A stretch of 64,000 bases of DNA from Eleginops maclovinus (GCF_036324505.1 NC_086365.1:10738155-10802154), one strand, 5' to 3'. Counted from the stretch's first letter, positions 1 through 19,690 are shown. A program made the numbers and translations. The notes: generated by a model from the sequence alone, not told the origin.

Positions 1-1654
1 TTCCTGCGCTTGTTTTACTAATTGGTGGCTATACTTTGCCCACCACTGATATCCTTTGATCATCTCAGATCATTACGTTTACCTCATTAATTTGCTCAAT
101 GTGATTTTTCTCCCCCCCCAAAAAATGTAAGGGTCCGTTGCAAGATTGGATTAATAATAGATCATATGAGCCAAAAAAAAGTGCAATTCCTATGTGATTC
201 CTCCTCCTGCTCTTGCTTCTTCTTTCGCTGATTATCATGGCTGATTGTCCTGTCGTGGCATGCCAGCTTGAAAGGAAAAGGTCAGTATTTTAGGGAGTAT
301 GCTGAGATCAACATGGATCTAGTTTAAAAAAAGGAGCTGGAGTTAGGAGGGAAGGATGAACTTAGAGCAGTCAGGTGAATCTGTATAGTATATCCCTTGC
401 ACCTTATTATGGATCACACAGTTGTTTTGATCTGACCATCAAGAAGAGAGAAGATTCTTAAACAAACTCAATACAAATCAATAGGCTAGTCATAAAAACA
501 CGTTCAAGTTTCAGCACAGACAAGAAAAACCCAGCTACAAAAATCCACTTTGACACAATTTTGCTACTTTTTGCTGTTTGTACAAACATACATTAAACAT
601 TGGCTAGAATCACTGTTATTTATCCTAACTGTTTCAAGTCTACAATCACACTCCACTTACACTCACCAGGTGCTAGTGTATTGGCTCTCAGTACTTCCTA
701 TATCACACTGCATTTCATCCCCTTCTCAGCATCAATATCTCCTCAAAAGATATGTTCCCTAACAATAGGCTGCTGTCTGCGCTTTGTTGTTGATAGCTCC
801 ATTGTCAATCCACCAAACTCCAAATTGTGTCGCACATAAAGACGTGTATCTTCCTCTTCCTTTCTCTTTCCTCTCCCTGTTGTTCTCTCTGGAGCAGATT
901 ACATCTCGGATCACTCTGTCTGCAGGCGCCGCTCGGTATTGTGTTGTCTCTCTCTTGTTGTCACATTGAGCTCAGCGCCCTCCTATTATCATATAGATAA
1001 GTGAATGTTCTGTTGCGGCAAGTCGGCAAATAGCTGCTCTAATGCAGTGTATTGTGTACGTTTTTAAAATTGCCCCCCCTGTCTCCTTTGCCGCTCAAGA
1101 TGCCGGCTCCTTTATCCTAGCTGTAAACACGATCGCTGAAGATGTTTTTTGGGCCTTGTGAGTGAGGAAAAGATGATGCGTGTTTGTGTTTTTTCTCAGT
1201 AACTTGGTTTTTGTGATTTGAAGTGGGCCATTTTGCATGTAAGTGCTTACAGTATAGATGTGTGCCTTCACATGGGAACTTCCTAGGTCTAGAGGGATGG
1301 GGGCAGCACTGTATTCTGGGAGTTATTTCAAGGTAAAGACGAAGGAAAAGCTTTTGATGATTGTTCACGCTGTACAACACATTCATCATGCTTGGAATTT
1401 TCTGCAACAGTGTTTCCACATACACACTGCATACAGTGTGTGTCATGATCAGAGTACAAAGTGTGCATGTGTTGTGCTTTTGTTTCTACAAACACATTTC
1501 TTTGACAATGACTGAGTAAGTTTAGAGGAAAATCCCTCTAGAGCCCACATGGGTGCCACTTCTCCGTGTGTGTATGTGGATTTAAACGTTTTTGTGGTAC
1601 AGTGTAAGATAGGAAGCAAGAATACTCTCGAAAATGTCCTTCCTCCCAGGGCGT

Positions 1655-1657
<3 letters not shown>
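1..1657. other. Unassigned non-coding DNA
   Basis: AT-rich unique sequence with short homopolymer runs and a T/C-rich patch near 850-890. The open frames here are all under 110 codons, overlap each other in several frames and have no recognisable domain, so I call no gene. No repeat family recognised. Confidence 0.5.

Positions 1658-1706
<49 letters not shown>
1658..1706. repeat. (CA)n microsatellite, 49 bp
   Basis: Uninterrupted CA dinucleotides directly after a GC-alternating stretch, giving a continuous purine-pyrimidine alternation that could adopt Z-DNA. It is followed by imperfect CA-like sequence to about 1720. Confidence 0.97.
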
Positions 1707-2892
<1,186 letters not shown>

Positions 2893-3732
2893 CGTCCCTC
2901 CTCTATGCGTTCTTCCACTTTCAACATCCATCCCTTTCTTATGGAAAAGAGCCAATTAGACTTGTGTCTGTTTGTTTTAAACAAAATGGCTTTTAATTAG
3001 CGCGATCAAAAAGGCTTCTTTCTGCAGGCCCCAGGATCCACTTTGTTGTTCCCCCTCCAGATCGCACACGGGTTTGATGCCACCTGATAGGACGCCAAGA
3101 CAATCAAAACACTTTTATAATGAATACACACACACGCACTTTATCACTTTGTCTCCATCTATCCCTTGTTCTCTCTTTAAGTCTTTTGGTCTTTTTGTTG
3201 TATTGTTATCACGGCCATTCCTTTTGGTTGTCCATATCCTCTTATTCTTCCTGTGTCGCTCCTTTCTTCTCTTTTGTAGCTCTCTGTCTCTGATCTGTTG
3301 TTTTAATGTTGCAGCACAGCATGGCTCGCTGCTGGACATGACCTAGTGTCCTCTGTCTAATTTGCTTGTAAGTTTGTTGAACGACTTTAGATCTATACTA
3401 AAATGCAACCCTAATCCCACGTTGGTATGATCCGCAGGGAAGTCAAAAGACATGTACTTGAAATAAGGATGTCTTAATATGAATTATATCATTCTTTTAA
3501 ATACTCTTCCTTGGCACAGCAACATTTTTCATTAAATATCTATTTGCACCAAACCCTTAAACTTGCAGACTTCATCATGAGTTGTTTCTTTTTCTTTCTT
3601 GTCTCTTGGATGTCTGAGTCCAATGTGTGTGTATCTGTCTGTCTGTGTGCATCGGTGTGTGTTTAATAGGATTTGCACTTGTAGTTATATATGCTTTGTT
3701 TATTTTGCCAGATGCTCTCACACTCCTGACTA

Positions 3733-3734
<2 letters not shown>

Positions 3735-3786
<52 letters not shown>
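3735..3786. repeat. (TG)n microsatellite, 52 bp
   Basis: Perfect TG repeat. A second short imperfect TG stretch follows at 3898-3933. Confidence 0.97.
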
Positions 3787-3787
<1 letters not shown>

Positions 3788-4031
3788 AGGTGATGTCCAC
3801 TGTGTTGTTGGTCTGTTGCTGACAGTGGCTGCAGGGAGTAAACATGTGACCCAATCAGCTCACTATTGCTCAGCTCACCATGGCTCCTAATTGACATGTG
3901 TGTGTCTGCGTGTGCGTGTGTGTGTGTGTGTGTCTGAGCTGAAATAGGTTCAACTGACAGCTGTCAGGTTGCTTGACTCAATCATGATCTTCTTCTCTGC
4001 AGTTTTTGCCACATATTCTGACTTGCACATA

Positions 4032-4149
<118 letters not shown>

Positions 4150-4434
4150 AACCAAAATAGCGAAGATACAGTACATCCAACGATGGTGAGACCTTTTTGC
4201 AGAACATAATGCGTTTGATGGATTGAGGATTAATATTATAACATGCCTAATTTGTCTGTATATCTGTTGACAACGCCTTCTGTGAACTGTATTCACTGTG
4301 ACACACACTGTCTGTGCTGCAGGTAAATGCTCAGCATGCATCCATGGCAACATTGTAAGTCTGAAGCACTACAAGGACTCAACAAAAAGTAGTTTCAACA
4401 AAGTTCCTCTTGCTTTCAATGCATAATATTTATA

Positions 4435-4615
4435 CTTTCTTTTTTTTATTATTTTTTGGGGCTTTTTGCCTTTAATCGGATAGGACAGTGGAGAGTGACA
4501 GGAAAGTGGGAGAGAGAGTCGGGGTGGGATCCGAAAAGGACCACGGGTCGGGAATCGAACCCGGGTCGCTGGCGTACGGTGCAGGTGCCCCAGCCAGATG
4601 CGCCACGGCCCGGGG
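4435..4615 (-). mobile_element. tRNA-derived SINE
   Basis: On the minus strand the element begins with a tRNA-like head. A perfect RNA polymerase III B box (GGTTCGATTCC) lies at 4561-4551. An A-box-like TGGCGCATCTGG lies at 4605-4594, with the 44-nt start-to-start spacing expected in a tRNA. A body containing a GACAGGAAAG-like segment (plus strand about 4497-4507) follows, and the element ends in an A-rich tail, seen on the plus strand as the T-rich run at about 4438-4457. Head, body and A-tail in this order define a SINE. The body resembles a SINE class I recall as common in teleosts, but I cannot name the family. The anticodon arm does not fold cleanly, so it is not a working tRNA. Confidence 0.8.
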
Positions 4616-5272
4616 CCAACATTTGTACTTTCATATCCATTACTTACATACAAATATTTACCAAAACATGTTGCTTTTTGTGTGGATTTTCCCTATAAGT
4701 GAATGGACAGTGCGAATGAAAGAAACATACTGCAAAGTAGAGAATGATACGCCTAAAAATTTTAATTTCAAATGTATTTAAGAAGTTCCCCTTTTCTTGC
4801 AAACGTTTTACTCTACAAACTTGAACAAAAAAAGATAATGTTTTAGTAAATGACCCCAAAAGAAGCAACAGTAACTACCCAATTTTGCCAAGCATTGTAT
4901 CATGAGAAATGCCTCCGACATTACAGAGAGTTTCCCTGTGTGGTGACTCCCACAGCCAACGGTGACCAAGAGGGAGCTGTGACAGAGTAGGACTTCAGAG
5001 CTGAGCAGTCACACTTTATGGATGATTCCCTAGACAATTGCCTGAGTAGTATGCCCGCTTTAATAGTTACACACGCCAGATTTATTACACAAGTTAACCC
5101 TGAACCTACTGAACCTCACAGCATCACTGTCACCGCTCATGCACAAGATTACAACTCCATGCACTGTTCAGAGCCTGATGAATGGACAGAAACAAAGCAC
5201 CACAGGGACCAATAACAAGACAACACAGACGATATGTAGACTAATCTTAGAGATATAGTAGTGTGTGATTAT

Positions 5273-5275
<3 letters not shown>
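4616..5275. other. Unassigned non-coding DNA
   Basis: Unique sequence with no recognised repeat, no convincing open frame and no structured RNA that I can see. Confidence 0.4.

Positions 5276-5314
<39 letters not shown>
5276..5314. repeat. (TG)n microsatellite, 39 bp
   Basis: Perfect TG dinucleotide run. Confidence 0.96.
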
Positions 5315-5316
<2 letters not shown>

Positions 5317-5476
5317 GCATTGTAATGCGTTGTTGATGTGAGCAGCACTTAACGTAGACCCTATTTGCCTGTAACCTTCCCTCCCTTTCCTTCCCTACAG
5401 CTCTCCATCTCTCTCTGTCACAGTGAGTACCTGCTGTTGTGCAAGTGTGTGTTGGTTTCTGATTGAGTGTATGTGT

Positions 5477-5478
<2 letters not shown>

Positions 5479-5519
<41 letters not shown>
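5479..5519. repeat. (TG)n microsatellite, 41 bp
   Basis: Perfect TG run preceded by degenerate TG-rich sequence from about 5445. Confidence 0.96.
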
Positions 5520-5521
<2 letters not shown>

Positions 5522-5695
5522 TTGGCGCGCTTAGCATAGAGCCCCCCTGGTTTCCCTTCATCTCCATATAATTAGATTGTGTGTGAAAGGCTACTTCCAG
5601 TGCATTGATTAAGTGTCAGAGGAGAGAAGAGGAGAGGAGACAAGCATCTCTGGGCAGAAGAGGGACAGGAGGGGGCATGGCACCACAACAACCTG

Positions 5696-5696
<1 letters not shown>

Positions 5697-5788
<92 letters not shown>
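5697..5788. repeat. Compound (CA)n(TA)n microsatellite
   Basis: A perfect CA run (5697-5760) changes without a break into a perfect TA run (5761-5788). The TA part is self-complementary and prone to cruciform extrusion or melting. A smaller compound tract of the same CA-then-TA order occurs at 18253-18319. Confidence 0.98.
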
Positions 5789-5791
<3 letters not shown>

Positions 5792-6459
5792 AAAGCCCCT
5801 CTTCTTCTCCTGTCCCTCTTCTCTCCTATATGAAAGTGTGTTTGGAAAAATGACCCATATGGTGTACAGTGACATTGCCCCTGTTTGCTCTCTTTCTCTT
5901 TGTGTTTGTGTGACAGAATCGGAGCAGACAGTCTTAGCCTTGTGTTTTCTCAGACTAGCCCCCGTTGTCTCTGTCTTAATTTATGTTTTGCTCTGGCTGA
6001 GTCTGACTCAGGATTTATATGACCGTCCCCCAACCTGCCCTATATAAGGACACAACTACCGGACTGCGCTGAGCTGTGCTGGGGTTATGAATTGCAGTCT
6101 TTACACAACTGCCTGTCTACTTTACCTCATACATCTCCAGCTAGTTCAGTGTTGTTTATCCTGCCATCCTTTCTTCTGTGATCATTTTAGGCTGAACAAA
6201 ATGGCTAGAAATGTCAGGTTATGGCAGAGTGATGTGACTACCAGCTGACCTGTTAGATCCAATGGAAGTGTACATTACTCTGCAGAGTAAAGCCAACACA
6301 ACTTCGCCAACCAGAGCTGTTAGTAGAGTATTGGGTTTGTTCTCAGAGGGGAATCCATCTACAGTATGTTCTGTTCGTTGTGAGCTCCCTAAAGCCATGT
6401 ATACTTGTTTACTGTATATTTTCAGTCCCTTTCATTCTAGTTATTTATTTTCATAGCAA

Positions 6460-6513
6460 ACAACGAGATGACAGGAAAGGAGGGGGAGAACTAAGGGATG
6501 ACATGCAACTAAT
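6460..6513. mobile_element. Possible degraded SINE body fragment
   Basis: Contains GATGACAGGAAAGG, a short purine-rich stretch, then GGGATGACATGCAACT. This order matches, from memory, the body of a fish tRNA-SINE related to the one near 4.5 kb. No head or tail is visible, so it is at best a fragment. Confidence 0.35.
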
Positions 6514-7566
6514 GTCTATAAGTTGAATGAAACCTCTAGTTTTTTACTTTGTCATTGAACATTGGTTACTGGGGGGTTTGGACCTCACAGTGATGCTTGA
6601 TCGACATTTAAAGGGGTCTGCAAACTAACAATCATCGTTTGGAGAAAATGGTTATCTATATCAAAATTGTTTGACAATATTGCCATACATTGGACTTAAA
6701 CTGTAAAGCAGACTGTAAGAATGACTAACACACTGAAAGGACCACCTTTGGCATTCCCCAGAAGCGTGTGCTTTTTAAGAATTAGAACAGACTATATTTT
6801 CTTTTGGTAGTTTTTTGCTCCATGCTGACTTTTGGCTGGAGATTTTTCTCTACTCACTTTTCCTACCGGAGGATACACTACATCTTGTTTATGCCTGTTT
6901 GTTACACCAGGTTTGGTGGGGAGCAAACAGGATTGGATAAGTCAAGTGGGGCTGCTTCAAGCCCCTGCTGAGTTGGGATAACAATCCCATCCACACACAC
7001 AACTGTACTGTAGCTGCTCTCTGTGCATAGTGCTAATTAGCAGAACAAAGCAGCTGTTGTTCTTTATAACATGCGACAGTTAAATATTTCATCCATCCGC
7101 CTGTCTTTACCTATCCTCAGCTCCGCTGGAGGAGCAAGAGTAGGCAAGCTGACAGTACACACAGATACGCGTACACACACATGATTGTACAACCTATCAT
7201 ACAGAGACAATGACGTGCTGAGACACACACACACACAAATGCACACACACCGCCTGCTCCCTCATGTAGGCTGACAGCAGCATCAGCATAATGTGCCATA
7301 CTAAAGTGAACAAGACCTTTACAATAAACACCATTCCCCCTAAGAGAGGGAGCCAGAGGCAGAGAGCCGGAGGTTGGTCTGAGAGAGACGGGGCCAATGG
7401 CTAAGTGCTTATTACCCTGCCTCCCCTGATACTTACAAATATACACTTTGTTCTTCCTCTGGCTGAGGCAGGGAGGAGGTGGCGATTAAGAAAAAGAGAG
7501 AAAGACCACAACCTGGAGAGAGAGGAAAGGTTAAGTGAGTGGAATGATTTGAGATAGAAAAAAGAC

Positions 7567-7655
7567 GTATCTGATGCTCCTTCTGCCTCTTTCCCACCCT
7601 CGTCTTTCTCCTCTCTGTCTCCTCTCCTCTTCCTCCCTCCATCTCTGTTCTCTCG
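7567..7655. repeat. Pyrimidine-rich low-complexity tract
   Basis: Almost all C and T with few purines. The tract on the complementary strand supports a Glu/Arg-rich open frame that is a composition artefact. Confidence 0.7.
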
Positions 7656-7959
7656 TGGCTTGAAGAAGGAGTGTGGGGGCAGAGCGCTCTCGTCTTGTTA
7701 AACGGCTGGCAGATGACAGAAAAATTAGAGGCATTTCGCTCTTGACAGGTTGTTGTGTGTGTGTTTCCCCCCCCCTCCCGTTTTTTCTGCTTCAAATGTT
7801 TTTTGTCAGTTTGTTTTCAGTCAAGCTGTCTCAACAGCACAATAAGTGCAACCGGTGCACGCGCGCAACACACACAGATTCCCACATGCAGAAATCCATG
7901 CGCAGGTCTTTTTGTGTTCTCATAGGAGACAGATCTGATTTTGAGTTCTCAGATTGGTG

Positions 7960-8105
7960 GCAATGGGAGGAGGCAGAGGAGCCGCTCGCTCACAAAGACG
8001 TCTTCCCCTCCGCTAATTATCCAGACAGACTTTGATTGCCTGTTTGGAAACAGTCTTTCAAACAGCTGTAATGACAATGATTAGGCGATGCTGCGAGCTC
8101 TGTGC
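7960..8105. promoter_or_regulatory. Candidate conserved non-coding element
   Basis: Repeat-free complex sequence with a TAATTA homeodomain core at 8014-8019, a CAGCTG E-box at 8063-8068, and ATGACAATGATTAGG-type AT-rich motifs just after. Its texture resembles vertebrate developmental enhancers. Conservation cannot be assessed from one genome, so function is inferred. Confidence 0.3.
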
Positions 8106-9250
8106 AGGAGGAGTGCGCAGTCTGTCCCCGAAACGTCTCTCCGCCTTGTGTTTACTCAAATTTGTATGTTTTTCGCCACTGTTCTCGCATATCATTCTGT
8201 GAAATGACTTTTCTGGCCTCTTCCTTGTGCCTTCCTCCTTTTATGTTCGTAACATATTGCTGTTCGAGTAGACAAAGGTGTCTTCACGTACTAACCACTA
8301 GCTTTTAAACAGTGGCTGTGTTAAAAAAAAAACGATTATTTTGTTGCTTTTTAATGTAAAGTAATTAACCTCCGACGCTGGTGGCCTACGACTGGATTTA
8401 TGTTCTTGTTACGGTAGACAACAAACAAACACATCTCCCAGACAGTTGCTGAGGTGGAATAAATACAGACATCTTTCATAGAAGCCTAAATAAATCCCAA
8501 AACATAATCCAATGGTGACAACGCCAAAACACATGCATCTTGTGTGTGTAAATAAAAATGTAGACAGCTGTAAATAAATGCATTCCAAGAAAAATCAACT
8601 GATATGGTGCGAAGACTGAAGCTTCCCTAAAACTATTTTTTGTCTTCGTGATATAAGGTTTGGAACAGACTCCCAGGATAACGTTTTGGTCAAAGTTTGC
8701 AAGAAGAAAGCAAAAGGAGCTAATGTTTTTCTCACCGATAGTGGAGTGATTGAGAAGGGGAGATGAAAGCCAGAAAAATAAATAAACGTGATGTCACAGG
8801 AAGCACCAGATTTAGAGGCACATTTATGGTGTAATATATGTATTATTACCTATCTGTGCTTTTAATGCATCTAGAGTTTGTTCTACTGTGCAGGGATATA
8901 AATCTGTTAGTCAAATATATTTACAAGTCATTGAACGGTGTGTGTAAAATGATTCTAACTTATAGTGCTGCATTAAGCATCTACCTGTAGGAGCTCAAGC
9001 TGTCTGACCCTCATTAGAGTGGGGACGCATTTAAAATGTGCACCAAACAACCACACACAGTGGCAGCCAGCTTCTCATTAGAGGTGGAGAGATGGAGACA
9101 GAAACAAAGAGAGAGAAATAGAGAGAGGCAGAGTTGGGAAAAAGGAGAGAGACACCCTTGATTTGATTACTACTGCCTCGACAGACAATGCAGTTCAAGT
9201 GATGATCCTATGTGTTTCTCTTTGTGTGTGTGTTAATGCGTATGAACTCC

Positions 9251-9277
9251 TGTGTGTGTGTGTGTGTGTGTGTGTGT
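9251..9277. repeat. (TG)n microsatellite, 27 bp
   Basis: Short perfect TG run. Confidence 0.9.
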
Positions 9278-9345
9278 TCTAGGCTGATCAACACAGAGGC
9301 CAGTCATGTTAAGTAGGCTCTAGAGAATTCATGTGTGTGTTTGGG

Positions 9346-9358
9346 TGAGAGAGAGAGC

Positions 9359-9392
<34 letters not shown>

Positions 9393-9393
9393 G
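9346..9393. repeat. (GA)n microsatellite with GC interruptions
   Basis: GA dinucleotide array broken by single C substitutions (about 9359, 9380). Long purine mirror-repeat tracts of this kind can form triplex DNA. Confidence 0.93.
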
Positions 9394-9428
9394 GATATGT
9401 GGACATGTCTGTTTACAAAATTATTAAG

Positions 9429-15251
<5,823 letters not shown>

Positions 15252-15350
15252 TGCTGCTTTGAGACACAGAGTCCAGTCAATTGCTCCAGTGGAATAAAAG
15301 AGCCATTGTTCACCAAGGTGGTCCCTTTAGGACCTCCAACCCTACCCCTT

Positions 15351-15504
<154 letters not shown>

Positions 15505-15635
15505 TGCACAGCCAGACAGGAAACACGCATACACACACACACCCACACACACACAAGGTTTGAGACAGACGGGTCCGCATTAATTCGCTAACTCTTTTGG
15601 GGTATCCAGTGGGGGTCAGTTTTCGCTTAGACTAG

Positions 15636-16019
<384 letters not shown>

Positions 16020-16720
16020 GGAAATGTAGGATGCCTGTCGGGTAATTAAAGTCTTCCTGGTCGACACTGCAGTTGTCAACAGAGTTGAGAATGAAGAGCG
16101 ATAGCTCACTCTTTCAGCCCTTCATCGCCAGCTTTGAAAAACAATGTGTATAATTAATTTTTACCACTTGCCCGATCAGACAAATGTGTTGCTAGATCTA
16201 ATAGCCCAATGAGGCATTTTACTTGCTCTGGGGAATTAGACAATCCTTATTGTTGAGCCCTGTAATTATAGCAAACTTAACCACTCCACAAACAACATGA
16301 CAAAAAACGATAGCGGATTTTGTATGAGGAGCTAAGAACAAAAGACAACTGAGGTCTCAAAACTCAAATTATTTCCACTCTCGGCTGCCATGAAATATTC
16401 TCAGGGTAACACCAACGTTGGCAGCCTTTCCCCCAGCAGATGGGAAAATGGGAAAGTATTAATTTGTATAACACAGCAAGCACTGAAGAACAAAGCTATC
16501 CTCGACAAATGAGGCTTGATGTATTATTCCCTGTGTATTATCACTAAAATCCACCTGTAAAGACAATGATGTTGCTGCCTGGTGTTTATTCCCCATTATG
16601 TGTATGAACAAACACGACCCCCCAGGGGAAAACAAGGAAGGCCAAGAGTCTCATGTGATGTCCACAAATGATACTTTCTTCTACTCCGTGGATAAAGAGA
16701 ATTAATTGTGTGAAACCCAG
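16020..16720. promoter_or_regulatory. Candidate conserved non-coding element, TAATTA and SOX motifs
   Basis: A 700-bp repeat-free block. TAATTA cores lie at 16043-16048 and in TAATTAATT at 16151-16159. A perfect inverted SOX-type pair, ACAAT-N4-ATTGT, lies at 16240-16253. Several further AATTA-type motifs occur. Microsatellites are absent although they are dense on both sides. This matches the texture of vertebrate developmental enhancers; activity and conservation are inferred. Confidence 0.35.
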
Positions 16721-17519
16721 GGGTGAAGAGTTCACTTTAAGTTACAAAAGAGAACAAAAAAAAAGGATATGTATTAAAATATCAAATCATGAGCTGTTTG
16801 TTGCCTCTTATTGGCTTTGAAAACAAGGTTTCCGAGGTTCTCAACCCTTCTTTGTATCAACGACGACTAAATTGATTTAATTTGTACTTGATTGATAACC
16901 ACATTAGGTCATGGACCGTCATTTGATCAGATTTCACCTCAGTGACCTCCATCTGAAGGACTTTGATTTGATATTACTATTAATTCTATAGTTGTCAACT
17001 ACAGTAAAGGAGATAGCAATGGAGTTGAAACCTATGACTCTTACTCACATCAGGCGGACTTCTTTAATGAATTAAATAGTGTAAATAACCTATTATCCTC
17101 TGTTCTGAGGAGCCCTGGTTTAGAAACTATCTTTGGGATTATCAAATGTTGAATTCTGCAGTTTTGACTTCAGGCAGCTATTGGATTAACTTCGTGTCGT
17201 TTCGAAATTCAACTTTTTTAAATAGACTTGTAGTGCTATGAGTCAGAATTTTCTTTCAGAATCAAACTTTAGATAAAACATATATTCTGAAATATTCTAT
17301 TAACTTTAGGTCCTTAGTTCAGAAAATGATATTAAAAAAAAGAGCTTACAAAAGAGGATGATCTTTAAAATGAAGAAATCATCGTGTAGAAAAAGCAGGA
17401 CCACTTTCCACCCATGAACTATTTAAGTATATTGTCAAACAAGACATGCAATACACATAAAACACAAACTGCTGTTGTGTGTGTCCATTAGTTTAAATCT
17501 CTAACAGTCCTAGATAGGA

Positions 17520-17845
17520 GCGTTGGATGAAGGACGGCTCTCTCTTCAGCTCACCGCCATGTTTCTAGTGTGAGCTCATTGTCGGCCTGTGAACCTGAGT
17601 GTTGTGAGTATCCCTCCGTTGCTTAAAACAGATAATTACTATAGGTTTGCCATCTGCAACTGTCCCAATCCCTCTCCTTGATTGCATTGAGCCCCAAATG
17701 ACCAGATGTTTCATCACTATTATGGCATTAGAGCTGAGCTCAATAGGCAGATGTGTGTCTTTCTCGGCTGATTGTTGTCATGATAGAGAATAGTCTGATT
17801 ACCTCCTCTGATTAGGCCAATGGGCTGCTAATCCCCCCCCACAGC
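17520..17845. promoter_or_regulatory. Candidate conserved non-coding element
   Basis: Complex repeat-free sequence with several homeodomain-type motifs, including TAATCC (bicoid/Otx-like) at 17829-17834 and GATTAGG just upstream, ending in a run of C. It lies directly before a CA-rich region. Function is inferred from motif density only. Confidence 0.25.
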
Positions 17846-18070
17846 CGCTACCGATCCAGTGTGTCAGCCCTGCCATGCACCTCTGAGAATGGGAGCAGGT
17901 TATGCAACTCACACACGCACACACACACCAGACGCACACACACAAAGATACACAACAACAGAGAAAGAAAAACAAACACTAAGACAGGTGACAGAAAAAG
18001 TTGTGAGATTGAAATCACAGCAAACAAATGGGTAAACATGCACCGTTTCGTGTCAGAAACTGATGACACG

Positions 18071-18074
<4 letters not shown>

Positions 18075-18104
<30 letters not shown>
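18075..18104. repeat. (CA)n microsatellite, 30 bp
   Basis: Perfect CA run, with degenerate CA-rich sequence upstream from about 17910. Confidence 0.95.
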
Positions 18105-18106
<2 letters not shown>

Positions 18107-18250
18107 AGGGTTTGTGACGTGAGCTTGGCCACTCATCCCAAATGTCATGTTTATCTGATCCGTATTAAAGACCCAGTGACAATGGAACAGATGGGCCTGC
18201 CTTTTGTCCTCCAAGTGCACATAGGACACACACACACATGGAGACACACT

Positions 18251-18252
<2 letters not shown>

Positions 18253-18308
<56 letters not shown>

Positions 18309-18319
18309 TATATATATAT
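18253..18319. repeat. Compound (CA)n(TA)n microsatellite
   Basis: CA run to about 18304, then a transition through CATACATA to TA repeats. Same compound order as at 5697-5788. Confidence 0.97.
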
Positions 18320-19579
18320 CCATGAAGGCTTCCTGCTCTCTCAGTGACTCCGTCTCTCAGTGGGCCCTTGAGTCGACTTGAGGTTGTGTGATTGTGTTTA
18401 GCCAAGCAGAGTGATAGTGCTCTACAGGGGAGCCAGCCTGCTCTCACCACGCCAGACGGACAACATAACACACACACATACGCAGTTGGACACACACACA
18501 CACACACAGCCACTGCAACTCCTGCACAATATTTTGTAGATATCCCTGGCTGCTTTTGCTGTCTAAAAAGCAACAGAGGTCCATATATTCGTCAGGTTTA
18601 CACACTATTTTAATAATTAGCTTTTCAATCAAATCTGGAATACAAAACACTCAAAAGTTCACTTCTGAATCTGACAAGAGATTTCTCTGACCTGATAATC
18701 TTTGTGTGACTGGCACATGTTAAGTCTTAGTGGTCTTTCTTACCCATAAAATGAGTTTACATCCATTTTAACGAGATGTCTTCTTCGTCGGTTTTGCTGC
18801 CTTCGCTGGGCACTGCTGAATAACTGTTAACGTCACGCTTGTGCAAACCCCTTATACAAGTTGCATCCTTATGCAGATGCCAAAATAAATGAATCATGCA
18901 TTCACTCATAGAAAAACAACTCTGCAGTGTCACCGTATATCTCAAATAAAAACCTTTCAAAATGCCCAAATGCTCACAAAGGCTCACTTCAGGGCCACTC
19001 AATGCAGGGGTCTGCAGCAAAACTACTATGGGCTCAAAATAACAAACAACTGGGAAACAACTAAAGCAATATCGTCTGGACGTAAAGTAAGCTGCTTGAT
19101 ACAAATACTATGTACCAGGGGAAACAATCAAATGTTAGGCCAAATATATCAATACCCTGCTCTGCAACCAGCAGATTTCAGCTTATGTTTCCAAACATTA
19201 AACTGACATTAAAGCCCGTAGACGCCTGAAGTCTGTTCTGTGTCTGTCCTCACGCTCACATGCATATTTGCTGTAGTCAAAATTCAAACCTACCTAGGTG
19301 TGGTTTAAAATTTGTATTGTGTAAGCAATAACGTTGTCACTGTATGCTTGTAGGTTTTCAGTATAACAGTTTCAGTATCGAGTGTTAGGGTGTGTGTACG
19401 TGTGTGTTTGTTGGTTCCTGTCTGAGTTTGTTATTTAGCTGGTGTGTGTCTAAGTGGCCATTGTACAGAGACGGTGGAGGAGAGGGAGACCAGCCGCAAA
19501 CATAAAGCCACCAGTTCAGCTCTGAGGCTCCACCAGCCGCCAGCCAACCCTACTCAGCATGCACCTGGCGTCCCCTCAC
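18320..19579. other. Unassigned non-coding DNA
   Basis: Unique sequence with a short CA stretch (about 18491-18508). An open frame of 115 codons on the minus strand (19104-18757) has no domain I recognise. No gene called. Confidence 0.35.
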
Positions 19580-19690
19580 ACACACACCACCATTATTAAT
19601 TGCTAATACATATTTATGTGGCACAAATTTGCCATTTGTTTATGCATAAAATTATCAATAGCGCAGGGCGCTTAGCCAGAGAAAACAGTG
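19580..19690. promoter_or_regulatory. Candidate conserved non-coding element, POU/homeobox-like
   Basis: Short AT-rich but complex block with closely spaced TTAATTGCTAAT, ATTTATG, TTATGCATAAAATTA and GCGCTTAGCC-type motifs. It lies just before a 140-bp TG microsatellite. Motif content is seen; regulatory role is inferred. Confidence 0.28.

Larger units (their letters stand above)
5789..9250. other. Mostly unassigned non-coding DNA
   Basis: About 3.5 kb of unique sequence. It contains a TATA-box-like element near 6041, a possible SINE remnant near 6460, a pyrimidine-rich tract at 7567-7655 and a motif-rich block at 7960-8105. No open frame is long enough or domain-bearing enough to call. Confidence 0.4.

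Noticed and set aside
4540..4615. Minus-strand tRNA gene
   Set aside because: A and B boxes are present but the anticodon arm and acceptor stem do not pair properly, and an unrelated body with A-rich tail follows, so it is a SINE head.
5401..5422. A 22-nt micro-exon between CCCTACAG and GTGAGT
   Set aside because: Splice-like flanks are good, but it is very short, pyrimidine-rich like its surroundings, and has no partner exons.
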